A stretch of DNA of 64,000 bases, taken from the NCBI GenBank assembly GCA_002162955.1, contig MABD01000041.1:53040-117039 (forward strand). The letters are read 5' to 3'. The position numbers and the translations under genes are program-made. The notes under the pieces are model-generated. The model searched no databases. It saw only the letters and a list, made by a program, of their open reading frames with translations, and was not told the origin of the DNA. Shown here piece by piece: positions 34,669 through 43,564 of the stretch. The DNA is from Gammaproteobacteria bacterium 45_16_T64. GTDB lineage: Bacteria; Pseudomonadota; Gammaproteobacteria; Pseudomonadales; Ketobacteraceae. Every line of letters starts with the position of its first letter. Position 1 is the first letter of the stretch.

Positions 34669-37074
34669 TTATGGGCTTTTACTCACTAAGCGTGAAACAC
34701 CTTCATAATTTTGATTCGGTATCGGCGAGCGTTTTTTCGGATTCCCCAATATAACGAGCAGCGCAGGAAGAAAAATAAAATCGACAGCTAACGCTGAGAT
34801 AATAGTTACCCCCGTAAAGTACCCCATATGTTGATTAAGCATAAAGTCCGACTGTGCTAACACAAAGAAACCCGTCAGCAATACCACATTTGAAACAATA
34901 AGCGCCATGCCGACATGTGAAAATGCGTATCGGATCGCCTCATTGTTGGTTAGCTTCTCCTGCTCTTTCGCCTTAATATATTTACTCAACAAATGCACGG
35001 TATTGTCTACCACAATACCCAGAGTCATTCCCACTGCCGTTGCAATCGATAACCCAACCTGCCCTACCAACAACCCCCAAGTACCAAATGCCATTACTGC
35101 GGGTAATATATTCAAAAGCAAACTTAATCCGCCCATTTGTAACGAGCCCAAGGCGACCCCCATAATTGCAGAGATAAGGATAATCGCGATACCCGTAGAT
35201 AAAAACCCACCGACAGAATTATCCACTGAGACATGGGCAAGCATCAGTGCAAGGCTTGAATCATAATATTCCACATTCGACAAATGGCTATCTAACCAAC
35301 CGTTAAATCTTGCCTCGAGCTGTAGAATATCTCGCGTAGATAATTCCTCCAGAGAAATAATCACACGGGTTTCTGTCTTTGAAAAATCAATCTGATTCGT
35401 GAGATCTAACCCTTGCGGCAAGCTCATTTCATATAAAAATAAATATTGTGCCGCGAGTTCCTGAGAGGCAGGAATACGGTACCATTCCTCGTCTCCACCA
35501 TGAAGATTCATATTGAGCCTACGCATTGTATCGGATATTGAGGACACTTGTTTCACCTCTGGCTGTTGTAATAACCATTGCGTAAAACGATCCACCGAGT
35601 GCAAGAACTCAGGGTTATTAACCCCCCCCTCCGCTGTATTTATAAGACCATATTCCAGTGTCGACACACCGACAAGATGTTTATTGGAAAAGTCTACTGC
35701 TTGTCGGAAGGGCAAGTCGACGTCATAGAATTTGGTAATCTGATCATTCACTTCATTCTTGGGTATCGCTATTAATAATGCCGCAATTAGTAGTCCGCTT
35801 GCCACCAAATACATTTTGGGTTGCAAAATTATTTTTTCTATCCAACGTTGTAACCAAGATGCCTGTACCGCATTAATCGCTCGCGTTGATATGGGCATAA
35901 TCATGATTAACGCTGGCAATACAGTTATGGAAAGTAAAAATGCAAACATAACGCCAATTGCAGACACGCTGCCCAACACCTGAAAGGGAGGTGACGCACT
36001 AAAGTTCATGCTTAGAAAACCAATGGCCGTCGTCACACTGGTTAATAGAATCGGGAAAAAATTCGATTGTAAGCTTCCCATCACTGCCTGTTTTTTTGTC
36101 CGTCCCTCCCCAGTAAGATAAAAATAGCTAATCAGTATATGCACACTATCAGCTACAGCGATAGTAATGATGATGACCGGAGCCGCTGCCGCGGGTCCCG
36201 TTACCGGTAATCCTAAAAAACCCATGACGCCCATTGCTAACGTCAGGGAAAGTGAAAGAATAATCATCGTCGCGACTGTTGCAAGAAAAGAACGGAGTAA
36301 AACATACAGCATAAACGTAATTAGTAGCGCCATAATAGGCATCAAAAAACCCGCATCCTTCAGTATCACATCCGTCGTCGTACTATTACCAACAACCATA
36401 CCGCTTAGGTAGATATCTATATTGGGATATTCCAGCCGAAATTGTTCCACGAGTTTTTCTGCAGCCCGTACTGTTTCCCCATACACATTGTTCGATAAGT
36501 CGGGAAAGTGCATCGTTGCCACGACCCCCGTCACATTGGATGCTTCGGTAATAAGCCGTCCTTTTAATTGCTTTTCGTTAATCGCAATATGGCGAATCTC
36601 TTGTAGCGCTTTCTCATCTAACCCTAAAGCATCCTCCACTAAATCCGATACAATCAGCTCATCCCCATCTGCGTAGGTATGCTGGAAGTTGGTAATTGAA
36701 TCTACCCGCTGAGAATACGGTAACTGCCAAGCGGCTGCCGTAAGTGCCTCAACCATGGCCAGCACCTTCGGTTCAAATACGTTGCCACTAGACGGTGCAA
36801 TCACAAACATAACGTTGTCTGATTGAGAGAAGGTGTCCTGTAGGCGATTAAACGCTTCAATTTTAGGGTCGCCTGGTGAGAATAACTCCCGATAATCGGA
36901 TTTCAGTTGTAGCTGGCTCGCTCCCCACCCAGCCCCTAGGCTCATCAACAGCGCGACCGCAATAACAGCCCAACGAAAACGAATAATAAGCAGTGACCAT
37001 CGATCCAACATAGCAAGCTCCAACACAGAGGGTTTTGAGACGATAGTCTTTAGTCTATACTTGCTCATAAACAT
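34669..37074 (-). CDS. MMPL/RND-superfamily exporter (copy 1)
   Basis: An 801-aa inner-membrane protein with two repeated halves. Each half has one helix, a large periplasmic loop and about five helices. The loop-helix signatures AVADSVHILISYFY (first half) and IVVDNTVHLLSKYI (second half) mark the RND/MMPL group with sterol-sensing-like helices. Such proteins export lipids or hydrophobic compounds using the proton gradient. No membrane-fusion or outer-membrane TolC-like gene adjoins it. The LysR gene at 37119 is divergent, with only 44 bases between, suggesting local control. A second exporter is at 48444. Confidence 0.92.
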   Translation of the reverse strand: MFMSKYRLKTIVSKPSVLELAMLDRWSLLIIRFRWAVIAVALLMSLGAGWGASQLQLKSDYRELFSPGDPKIEAFNRLQDTFSQSDNVMFVIAPSSGNVFEPKVLAMVEALTAAAWQLPYSQRVDSITNFQHTYADGDELIVSDLVEDALGLDEKALQEIRHIAINEKQLKGRLITEASNVTGVVATMHFPDLSNNVYGETVRAAEKLVEQFRLEYPNIDIYLSGMVVGNSTTTDVILKDAGFLMPIMALLITFMLYVLLRSFLATVATMIILSLSLTLAMGVMGFLGLPVTGPAAAAPVIIITIAVADSVHILISYFYLTGEGRTKKQAVMGSLQSNFFPILLTSVTTAIGFLSMNFSASPPFQVLGSVSAIGVMFAFLLSITVLPALIMIMPISTRAINAVQASWLQRWIEKIILQPKMYLVASGLLIAALLIAIPKNEVNDQITKFYDVDLPFRQAVDFSNKHLVGVSTLEYGLINTAEGGVNNPEFLHSVDRFTQWLLQQPEVKQVSSISDTMRRLNMNLHGGDEEWYRIPASQELAAQYLFLYEMSLPQGLDLTNQIDFSKTETRVIISLEELSTRDILQLEARFNGWLDSHLSNVEYYDSSLALMLAHVSVDNSVGGFLSTGIAIILISAIMGVALGSLQMGGLSLLLNILPAVMAFGTWGLLVGQVGLSIATAVGMTLGIVVDNTVHLLSKYIKAKEQEKLTNNEAIRYAFSHVGMALIVSNVVLLTGFFVLAQSDFMLNQHMGYFTGVTIISALAVDFIFLPALLVILGNPKKRSPIPNQNYEGVSRLVSKSP

Positions 37075-37118
37075 GCACTATTAGCCAAATATAGAAGTAC
37101 TTTCCCATAGGTAAGAAG

Positions 37119-38009
37119 ATGAAAATGTCATTGGATGAGATGGCTACGTTTGTGAAGGTTGTTGATTGTGGCAATTTTTCGAAGGCAGCCACATTAACCG
37201 GCATTCCCGTGTCCACCGTTAGCCGAAGAATCGCGGACCTAGAAAAACGCTTGTCTGTGCAACTCTTGCAACGCACCACACGCCAGCAGCGCCTCACTGA
37301 CATAGGTAATACCTACTATGAGCATTGCAGCCGAATGCTGGCAGAAGCGGAGGCCGCAGAACTTGCGGTGCAAAACCTTCAAGCAGAACCCTCGGGTGTA
37401 TTGAGGCTCACCGCCCCAATGGCTCTGGATGATCCTTTCAGCTCTCGTATGATCATCAGCTTTCTTCAGAAATACCCAAAAGTACGCGTAGAAAGTATGG
37501 TCAATGCTCGCCAGGTGGATCTTATAGAAGAACGATACGATTGCGGCCTCTATGCAGGCTCGCTACAGGACTCATCCCTTATTTCTCGGCACTTTGGTTC
37601 GGTAAAAATGATCTACTGTGCGAGCCCAGAATATATTGACTCCCATGGGCTGCCGGTCGATGAGCACCAATTGCAAGGCCATCATTTAGCACGATTTGAT
37701 TTTCCTGAATGGCTACAAATGAAAAAGGATGTACTCATCAGCAAGGTTGAGAGCCGCCACTTTACTAACGATATTGTAGTAGCCCGGAGAGCTGCTATTG
37801 ACGGAATTGGTATTACTCGACTCCCTGAAGTACAGATTCTTCGCAATCTTGAAAAAGGCGAACTGGTAGAAGTACTACCGCACCTCGCAAGCGCTGAAAA
37901 TGCGTATATTGTGTTTCCAAGTAACAAGCAATTCACCACCAAATTGCGTGCCTTTATCGATCATGCCATCGAATTTTCGATAAACAATGCACCCTGGGAT
38001 TTTCACTGA
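37119..38009 (+). CDS. LysR-family transcriptional regulator
   Basis: A 296-aa LysR protein: winged helix-turn-helix at about 5-65 (MATFVKVVDCGNFSKAA, then PVSTVSRRIADLEKRL), linker helix, and a periplasmic-binding-like effector domain from about 90. Its start lies 44 bases from the divergent MMPL exporter gene, the classical arrangement for a regulator of the neighbouring gene. Its 3' end overlaps the convergent BASS transporter gene by 7 bases. Effector unknown. Confidence 0.95.
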   Translation: MKMSLDEMATFVKVVDCGNFSKAATLTGIPVSTVSRRIADLEKRLSVQLLQRTTRQQRLTDIGNTYYEHCSRMLAEAEAAELAVQNLQAEPSGVLRLTAPMALDDPFSSRMIISFLQKYPKVRVESMVNARQVDLIEERYDCGLYAGSLQDSSLISRHFGSVKMIYCASPEYIDSHGLPVDEHQLQGHHLARFDFPEWLQMKKDVLISKVESRHFTNDIVVARRAAIDGIGITRLPEVQILRNLEKGELVEVLPHLASAENAYIVFPSNKQFTTKLRAFIDHAIEFSINNAPWDFH

Positions 38010-38857
38010 CGGTTTACCAGCCAACCAAACACACCGCCAGTAATAAACATAAGCAAACTATAGGTTACCGCCGGAATTGTCATGACAGCGCTGCCAATTA
38101 GACTCCCGGCGACTAACAAGGCCACGGTGCCGTTTTGAACTCCTACTTCAATACCTAAGGTAATCGCTTGTCTTTTCTCCAATCCAAGTAACTTTGCAAT
38201 AGAGTATCCAGCCAGTAAGGTAACAATATTAAGCGTTAATGTAGCAGCACTGGTTTGCATAAAGAAGCCTGCCATATCCGCTTTATTATTAATGACGATG
38301 CCCGCGATAATGACGAATAGAAAAATCACCGAAAATATTTTCACTGGGTTCTCTGCTTTTTTAGAAAACCCAGGGAATTTATGATGTATCAACATCCCAA
38401 ATACGACGGGGACCACCGTAATTACCAGTAACTGAATAATGGTCTTGATGACGGGTATAGAGAATTTTTCACTTCCTTCTAGGAATAACTCCATCATTAA
38501 TGCGGTAAAAATAGGAATGCTAAAGGGTGTCACGATGCTAATTACGGCGGTAAGACTAATAGATAACGCCACATCCCCCCGAGAAAGATAACTAATCAGA
38601 TTTGACGTGGTACCGCCAGGGCAAAATGCGAGAATCATTAGTCCTACGGCTAATTCCTTCGTAAGACCAAAAATAACAATGATCACGTAAGCCAATAAAG
38701 GCAACATCACCATTTGACACAGTATACCAATCGCAATCGCTTTAGGTTCTTGCAACACCCGTCGAAAATCGTCGAGTTTGAGAGACAGCCCCATCCCCAG
38801 CATAATCACAAATAGAGACAACGGTAAGATTACCTGAGTCAGCATACTGGCTTGCAT
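38003..38857 (-). CDS. Bile acid:sodium symporter (BASS) family transporter
   Basis: A 284-aa membrane protein with about nine hydrophobic helices. The family blocks CPGGTTSNLISYLSRGDVALS and LGIEVGVQNGTVALLVAG are clear. BASS proteins couple sodium to uptake of organic anions such as bile acids, steroids or keto acids. In this lipid-rich neighbourhood a sterol- or acyl-like anion is plausible (inference). The two-helix crossover motif (residues about 80-100) is intact. Confidence 0.92.
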   Translation of the reverse strand: MQASMLTQVILPLSLFVIMLGMGLSLKLDDFRRVLQEPKAIAIGILCQMVMLPLLAYVIIVIFGLTKELAVGLMILAFCPGGTTSNLISYLSRGDVALSISLTAVISIVTPFSIPIFTALMMELFLEGSEKFSIPVIKTIIQLLVITVVPVVFGMLIHHKFPGFSKKAENPVKIFSVIFLFVIIAGIVINNKADMAGFFMQTSAATLTLNIVTLLAGYSIAKLLGLEKRQAITLGIEVGVQNGTVALLVAGSLIGSAVMTIPAVTYSLLMFITGGVFGWLVNRQ

Positions 38858-38939
38858 ACACCCTCCATATTAATTCACACAACGCAACGTTAAAGATAAT
38901 AGTGAGTATAGTTAGCCAACCATCAATTAGCCTAGTTAA

Positions 38940-39680
38940 TTAGTATTGAAGCTCTTTCGCCAGTACAGAAATCACCAAGGGGTTAAACCCTAACCCACAG
39001 TGACTACTAAATACCTCAATATTCTTGGTGGATTCTGCTTCCTGTTCTAGGGAGCATTGCCAAGCAACCACACCGTCGGTTTTGCTATGAATAGCGGTAC
39101 AGGGTACACCAGGGGGTACTTTTCGCCGGTCAAATGCTGCTTGATCCTCTTTGCTAAACTTCGCACCAGACAACCTGTGGAAAATATCATGTAGAATATT
39201 CGCCTTAGGGTCACCACCAAAGGGCGACCCCATAGAAAATACAGAATGTACATATTGAGGATAATTGCGGCCTAACTCACGCGCATAAATACCTCCTAAG
39301 CTCCAGCCTATTACCGACACTTTTTGTCCGCTGGCAGAATAGAGCCTATCTAACTCTGCATGTAAGTGCTCGCGATTTTTAGCGGTTGACCCCATGTTTC
39401 GGCCCATGCCCCACCCAAAGGATTGATAACCCAAACGATTAAGCGAGCGCCTCAATACCAGTGTCGATAGATCATCAGCGCCAAAGCCAGGAATCACTAA
39501 TACTGGTCTGCCTTTACCCTTAGGTAAACGTTTTTCGTATACATGTCGAGACAAGATGTGGGCACCTAATTCTAAACCCGCGCGAGCTTCCAATAACGTT
39601 AATAGCACACTCGGTTTTGGTATACTCTCACCCATAACTAGTCTCTCTCGTATCCAGTGTAATAAGAACTGACGTTTCAA
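38940..39680 (-). CDS. Alpha/beta hydrolase (lipase-like)
   Basis: A 246-aa hydrolase with nucleophile Ser127 in the elbow GWSLGG and the oxyanion segment VLVIPGFGADD. A later Asp (HSKTDGVVAW) and a His near the C-terminus (SSHCGLGF) complete a plausible triad. There is no signal peptide. It lies between the BASS transporter and the solute-binding protein, all on the - strand. Ester or lipid hydrolysis is likely; the substrate is not evident. Confidence 0.85.
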   Translation of the reverse strand: MKRQFLLHWIRERLVMGESIPKPSVLLTLLEARAGLELGAHILSRHVYEKRLPKGKGRPVLVIPGFGADDLSTLVLRRSLNRLGYQSFGWGMGRNMGSTAKNREHLHAELDRLYSASGQKVSVIGWSLGGIYARELGRNYPQYVHSVFSMGSPFGGDPKANILHDIFHRLSGAKFSKEDQAAFDRRKVPPGVPCTAIHSKTDGVVAWQCSLEQEAESTKNIEVFSSHCGLGFNPLVISVLAKELQY

Positions 39681-39733
39681 CTCACGCTACAAGTTTTTCA
39701 ATATCACTTCAAGCTTTTTACGCTATAAAGCAT

Positions 39734-40741
39734 TTACTCCGCATCATCGGAGGTGCATTCCGCACGAGAGGGGTTCTTATTGCAACGCACCTTACGTAGA
39801 AGTGTTAGCATTTTTCCATCGTAAATTCCTTTATCCCTAAAAGCTAAACGTACTTTTTTAGTTTGCTCAGCCATTTCTTCCAACGAGCATTTAGGAACCG
39901 GCATCCAGTATTTTCTAGGTATTGCTTTTTCAGCAGCGCGAATAATATCGATACTCAAGTCAAAATTCTTAGTGAGGTATTCTCGTGATTTTTGTGCAAA
40001 ACCTTCAGGAAATTTATCGGCTCTTGCCACTAGCTGAACATTGGCCTGCACCAGCGGCACTTCTATAATCGCCCCAGTATCACCCAAGCCCTTATGCAGC
40101 TCCATAATATCAAACACAATAGCGGGGCCACCCGTCACATCAATAACACCATTATTAAATTTCTGAAATATATTGGTTACCGTTGACGATACTGGCGTCA
40201 TTCCCATGTCAGCAACCATTTGACGCATCTCGGGTAAGCTATCCAACACTCCCATACGTCGCCCTGCCAAGTCTGAAATACCTCGAAGATACCTGTCGTT
40301 TAAAAATAAAAATATGGCACCCGCCGGTTGAATACCAACAATTTCATACTCGCCTTCACGCATGTATTTTGCAGCTTTCGGTTGAGACAACGTGCTGAGT
40401 ACCGTTTTAAGATGATCGTAATCAGGAATCGATCCCGGTGAATCCAACGTACCCGTGAACTTATTAAAATGACGAATTTGCATCCCTGTCATATTGGCAA
40501 TATCACAGGCGCCAGATTTAAGTTCTTCGGCAACGACCTTTTCGTTCATATAGGGTTTCAGATTAAGTTTGACTCCCCAAGCCATTGCCGCAACTCGATA
40601 ATCTTCCAGTATTTGATATTCTGGGCCCGCCTCTCCCAATAATGTAAATGCACACATATCAATTTCTGTAAGATCCGCTGCCATACTCCGTGTCGATAAC
40701 ATCACAAATAACGCGACACCAATAAACATTTTCCTTAACAT
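39734..40741 (-). CDS. Periplasmic solute-binding protein (TRAP-like, DUF6091 type)
   Basis: A 335-aa exported protein; the signal peptide ends SMAA (about residue 22). The mature part begins DLTEIDMCAFTLLGEAGPEY, then VKLNLKPYMNEKVVAEELKSGACDIANMTG, the pattern of the putative solute-binding proteins seen near lipid exporters in marine gammaproteobacteria. Several Cys are present near both ends. No TRAP membrane genes adjoin it. It lies 53 bases from the hydrolase gene and may be co-expressed. Ligand unknown. Confidence 0.78.
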   Translation of the reverse strand: MLRKMFIGVALFVMLSTRSMAADLTEIDMCAFTLLGEAGPEYQILEDYRVAAMAWGVKLNLKPYMNEKVVAEELKSGACDIANMTGMQIRHFNKFTGTLDSPGSIPDYDHLKTVLSTLSQPKAAKYMREGEYEIVGIQPAGAIFLFLNDRYLRGISDLAGRRMGVLDSLPEMRQMVADMGMTPVSSTVTNIFQKFNNGVIDVTGGPAIVFDIMELHKGLGDTGAIIEVPLVQANVQLVARADKFPEGFAQKSREYLTKNFDLSIDIIRAAEKAIPRKYWMPVPKCSLEEMAEQTKKVRLAFRDKGIYDGKMLTLLRKVRCNKNPSRAECTSDDAE

Positions 40742-40838
40742 AGTTTACCCCTAACAATGATTAGTCAAAATTAACATCATTGTTATCTTTATTGAGAGGT
40801 AAGACAAGCCGATGCCACTAACCTCTCACGGTAAAACC

Positions 40839-41813
40839 TCACACTTTAATGAGCTCTCCATTACTCTTGAGATGATAGCTATCAAAGTCATTTGCCAAAA
40901 ATAAGTTACCCGAATAATGCGCGCGAGCTTCCGTTTCAACATCTAAGATCGATGGTGACACGTCAGTATTGTCTTGGTAGCGCGGGCTAAAATGGGTCAG
41001 AATTAGAGAACGAAATGAAACATCTTCTGCAAATATCGCAACCCTTTTTGCAGAGCTGTGCTGCGGACCTGCCCCAACCTTTTGCAATATGTCTTCGGTA
41101 TACGTTGCCTCATGCACCAACACATCAGCAGTCTTAGCAGCCTCGACAAAAAGACTCGGCATATCATTATCACCGGCAACGATAATTTCCCTCGGTTTTC
41201 TCGCCGCTAACAAATAGTCAGCAGCGCTAACCTCACGACCATCAGAAAGCAACACATCATTGCCTTTTTGGATTTGTCCCCATAAGGGGCCAGAATCAAT
41301 ATTATCCACCTTCAGCTTTGCAACATTCAGTTTTGGTTGTAGATCGTTTTCCATAAAGGAATAACCATAGGAAGGCACCCGATGAGATAACAACGTTGCC
41401 CTTACGTCAAACTCTTCACACCCAGGAAAAGGCGTCGACAAGTCCTGCCATTGATCCACTGCCAAGAATTCAATCGGATAGGGCAATCGCAATTGGGTAG
41501 CCCGACTGGCACCTTCAACAAAATCTTGAATATCCCGTGGACCCACTATCGTAAGCGTATCCGTTTTCCCCGCCATTGCAGCACTAGCCAACAACCCTGG
41601 TAACCCATAACAATGGTCACCGTGTACATGGGTAATAAAGATCGTGCCTAGGTTCATTAAAGACAGATTCGTGCGCAATACTTGATGCTGCGTACCTTCA
41701 CCACAGTCAACTAAGCACCATTGTTTTGAATTAACCCTTTTTATAGCAAGAGCAGACACGTTACGGGTTTTGGTGGGGGTACCTGACGAAGTACCCAAAA
41801 ATATTATTTCCAT
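40839..41813 (-). CDS. rnz: Ribonuclease Z-type metallo-beta-lactamase-fold nuclease
   Basis: A 324-aa protein matching RNase Z from its first residues (MEIIFLGTSSGTPTKTRNVS). The zinc motif is His62-x-His64-x-Asp66-His67 (THVHGDHCYGLPG), followed by GDND, VHEATY and LTHFSPRY ligand blocks in the usual order. RNase Z removes 3' trailers from tRNA precursors. Length and motif order are normal for bacterial enzymes. The neighbours are unrelated, so this is probably a housekeeping gene between accessory ones. Confidence 0.93.
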   Translation of the reverse strand: MEIIFLGTSSGTPTKTRNVSALAIKRVNSKQWCLVDCGEGTQHQVLRTNLSLMNLGTIFITHVHGDHCYGLPGLLASAAMAGKTDTLTIVGPRDIQDFVEGASRATQLRLPYPIEFLAVDQWQDLSTPFPGCEEFDVRATLLSHRVPSYGYSFMENDLQPKLNVAKLKVDNIDSGPLWGQIQKGNDVLLSDGREVSAADYLLAARKPREIIVAGDNDMPSLFVEAAKTADVLVHEATYTEDILQKVGAGPQHSSAKRVAIFAEDVSFRSLILTHFSPRYQDNTDVSPSILDVETEARAHYSGNLFLANDFDSYHLKSNGELIKV

Positions 41814-41942
41814 AAATTACAACAATTCCAATTCTGACTTATTGCCTGAATACTGCACTAACTAAAGAACAATTAAGCCACTGAATTGGAATATAGGCAA
41901 GTAAAGGGGGACTAGAGCATGACTCTGCTCCCCCGAATAACC

Positions 41943-42080
41943 TTACATATCACACGTTGTCCCAATGTTATTACAAATAGGCCCGCAGATACCGAAACAT
42001 TCCCCATCGGCGTTCACTAATTTACAGCCACCCAAAGAAAGAAAGGCCGTGACACAGACAATTGCTAGTATATTTTTCAT
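41943..42080 (-). CDS. 45-aa Cys-rich small lipoprotein
   Basis: ATG at 42078-42080 preceded by AAAGGA about 11 bases upstream opens a 45-codon frame. Residues 1-18 form a lipoprotein signal (MKNILAIVCVTAFLSLGG) followed by Cys19, with LGGC as lipobox. The mature 27 residues hold four more cysteines at 28, 32, 36 and 43 (ECFGICGPICNN, then TTCDM), which could form disulfides or bind a metal. The ribosome site, signal and compact Cys spacing argue that it is real despite its size. I know no family. It lies between RNase Z and the two-domain SDR, same strand. Confidence 0.65.
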   Translation of the reverse strand: MKNILAIVCVTAFLSLGGCKLVNADGECFGICGPICNNIGTTCDM

Positions 42081-42156
42081 TATTATTTATTCCTTTAGTG
42101 AGTCTTGATCCCTGTTATAAGGGTATCCCGAACAATCGAGATACCCTCTGTGTAAC

Positions 42157-43539
42157 TCATCCAAATATTTTATTCAATATGCCTTTTTTCGGTTCGGGTG
42201 CTGTGTCCGATTTTTGTTTAGCCGCATCAGCCTCAGCCCCCTCTACCAAGACTCCGCTCACGCTACTGTTCATCACCTCTTTACCCAACATAGTGCCTTT
42301 AACACTACCGATTATCTGCTGATTTTCATCCATCTTCATCGCGTATTTTAAGGTCATGGGAACCGGTTTGGTAAGCTTTGACGACCACGTCAAGGTATCA
42401 CCGTTTTCTATTTTCCCTTCTAGTATTTTTTGCGCCCCATGCTCTTCATTGAGCACGTTTCCTTGAAGCGAATTCCCCGAGGATTTAACCACCAAGGTAC
42501 TGAACTGATCCCCTACCGGCGACTTAACCGTGAGGTTCCATACATTATCAACACCCGTAATTTTTACCGCATCAATATCATTGGCAGCATGACTGTTATG
42601 GGTTGTCGCCATGTCACGATACATATCATATTCTTCTTCTGAGAAACCTAGGTTTCTCAAGTCATCGAAAGCGTCATGCACTACCGACAAAGGCGTATTA
42701 TCATCTAATGCAGCACCTATTTGTGATGCCACAGATTCCATACTGTCATCCACCTGCATTGGCTCAGAAGCAGCAAACGCAATGCGATAAAAGCGACCGC
42801 CACCCACAGAATAGATTTCACCGGTAGACTGGCTTTCTTCATGGCATAAATACGCGATCACCGGTGCCAATTTATCAGGACTAAAATCCTTTTCAAGACG
42901 CTGACGAAAGACACCGTCGGGTAGCATACTGGTCATGCGAGTAAATGCCGCAGGCATGATGGCATTGATATGAATATTATGTTCTTTACCTAACAGTGCG
43001 AGGCTATTATTCAATCCTAAAATAGACGCCTTCATTGTAGGGTAGGCAATCTGAGAGACAAATCCCAATGCAGAAGACGAGGAAGTATTTACGATACGTC
43101 CATACTTCTGCTTTAGCATATGAGGCCATGCTGCACGCATGGTATTAATAGTACCCATGACATGCACCGCATGCTGTTGTTCCATTTCTGATTTTTCAAT
43201 CTCTGGAAATATCGCTGGGCTGGTAATACCCGCGTTATTGATAATAATATCAACACGCCCCCAGGTATCCATGGCCTGTTCTACGATCTGTTTGGCACTA
43301 CTGTATTCAGACACACTGCATTGATTAGGCTCGGCGATGCCGCCCGCCGCTTGAATTTTTTTCGCTGCCGCCACTGCATAGGACTTATCAATGGCATTAT
43401 CCATACCTAACGGATCACCGCCCAAGTCATTAACAATCACTTTTGCTCCATGGGCTGCTAAATATTTAGCATATTCGTAGCCCAAACCACCGCCTGCACC
43501 AGTAACTATTGCAACTCTATCTTCAAACGAATACGACAT
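42157..43539 (-). CDS. Two-domain short-chain dehydrogenase
   Basis: A 460-aa protein from ATG 43537-43539, with GAGGG 7 bases upstream; the longer frame adds 5 residues. The N-terminal SDR (1 to about 250) has TGAGGGLG (13-20), NNAG (101-104) and Tyr166/Lys170, and a long loop after VNDLGGDPLG as in the hydroxyacyl-CoA dehydrogenase part of peroxisomal MFE-2. The C-terminal about 200 residues are a beta-rich domain (LTWSSKLTKPVPMTLKYAMK) that I cannot assign; it may be a lipid-binding module. It follows the enoyl-reductase-like gene by 25 bases, so both probably act in one acyl pathway. Confidence 0.85.
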   Translation of the reverse strand: MSYSFEDRVAIVTGAGGGLGYEYAKYLAAHGAKVIVNDLGGDPLGMDNAIDKSYAVAAAKKIQAAGGIAEPNQCSVSEYSSAKQIVEQAMDTWGRVDIIINNAGITSPAIFPEIEKSEMEQQHAVHVMGTINTMRAAWPHMLKQKYGRIVNTSSSSALGFVSQIAYPTMKASILGLNNSLALLGKEHNIHINAIMPAAFTRMTSMLPDGVFRQRLEKDFSPDKLAPVIAYLCHEESQSTGEIYSVGGGRFYRIAFAASEPMQVDDSMESVASQIGAALDDNTPLSVVHDAFDDLRNLGFSEEEYDMYRDMATTHNSHAANDIDAVKITGVDNVWNLTVKSPVGDQFSTLVVKSSGNSLQGNVLNEEHGAQKILEGKIENGDTLTWSSKLTKPVPMTLKYAMKMDENQQIIGSVKGTMLGKEVMNSSVSGVLVEGAEADAAKQKSDTAPEPKKGILNKIFG

Positions 43540-43564
43540 ACCAATCCCTCTCATTTAATCAATG

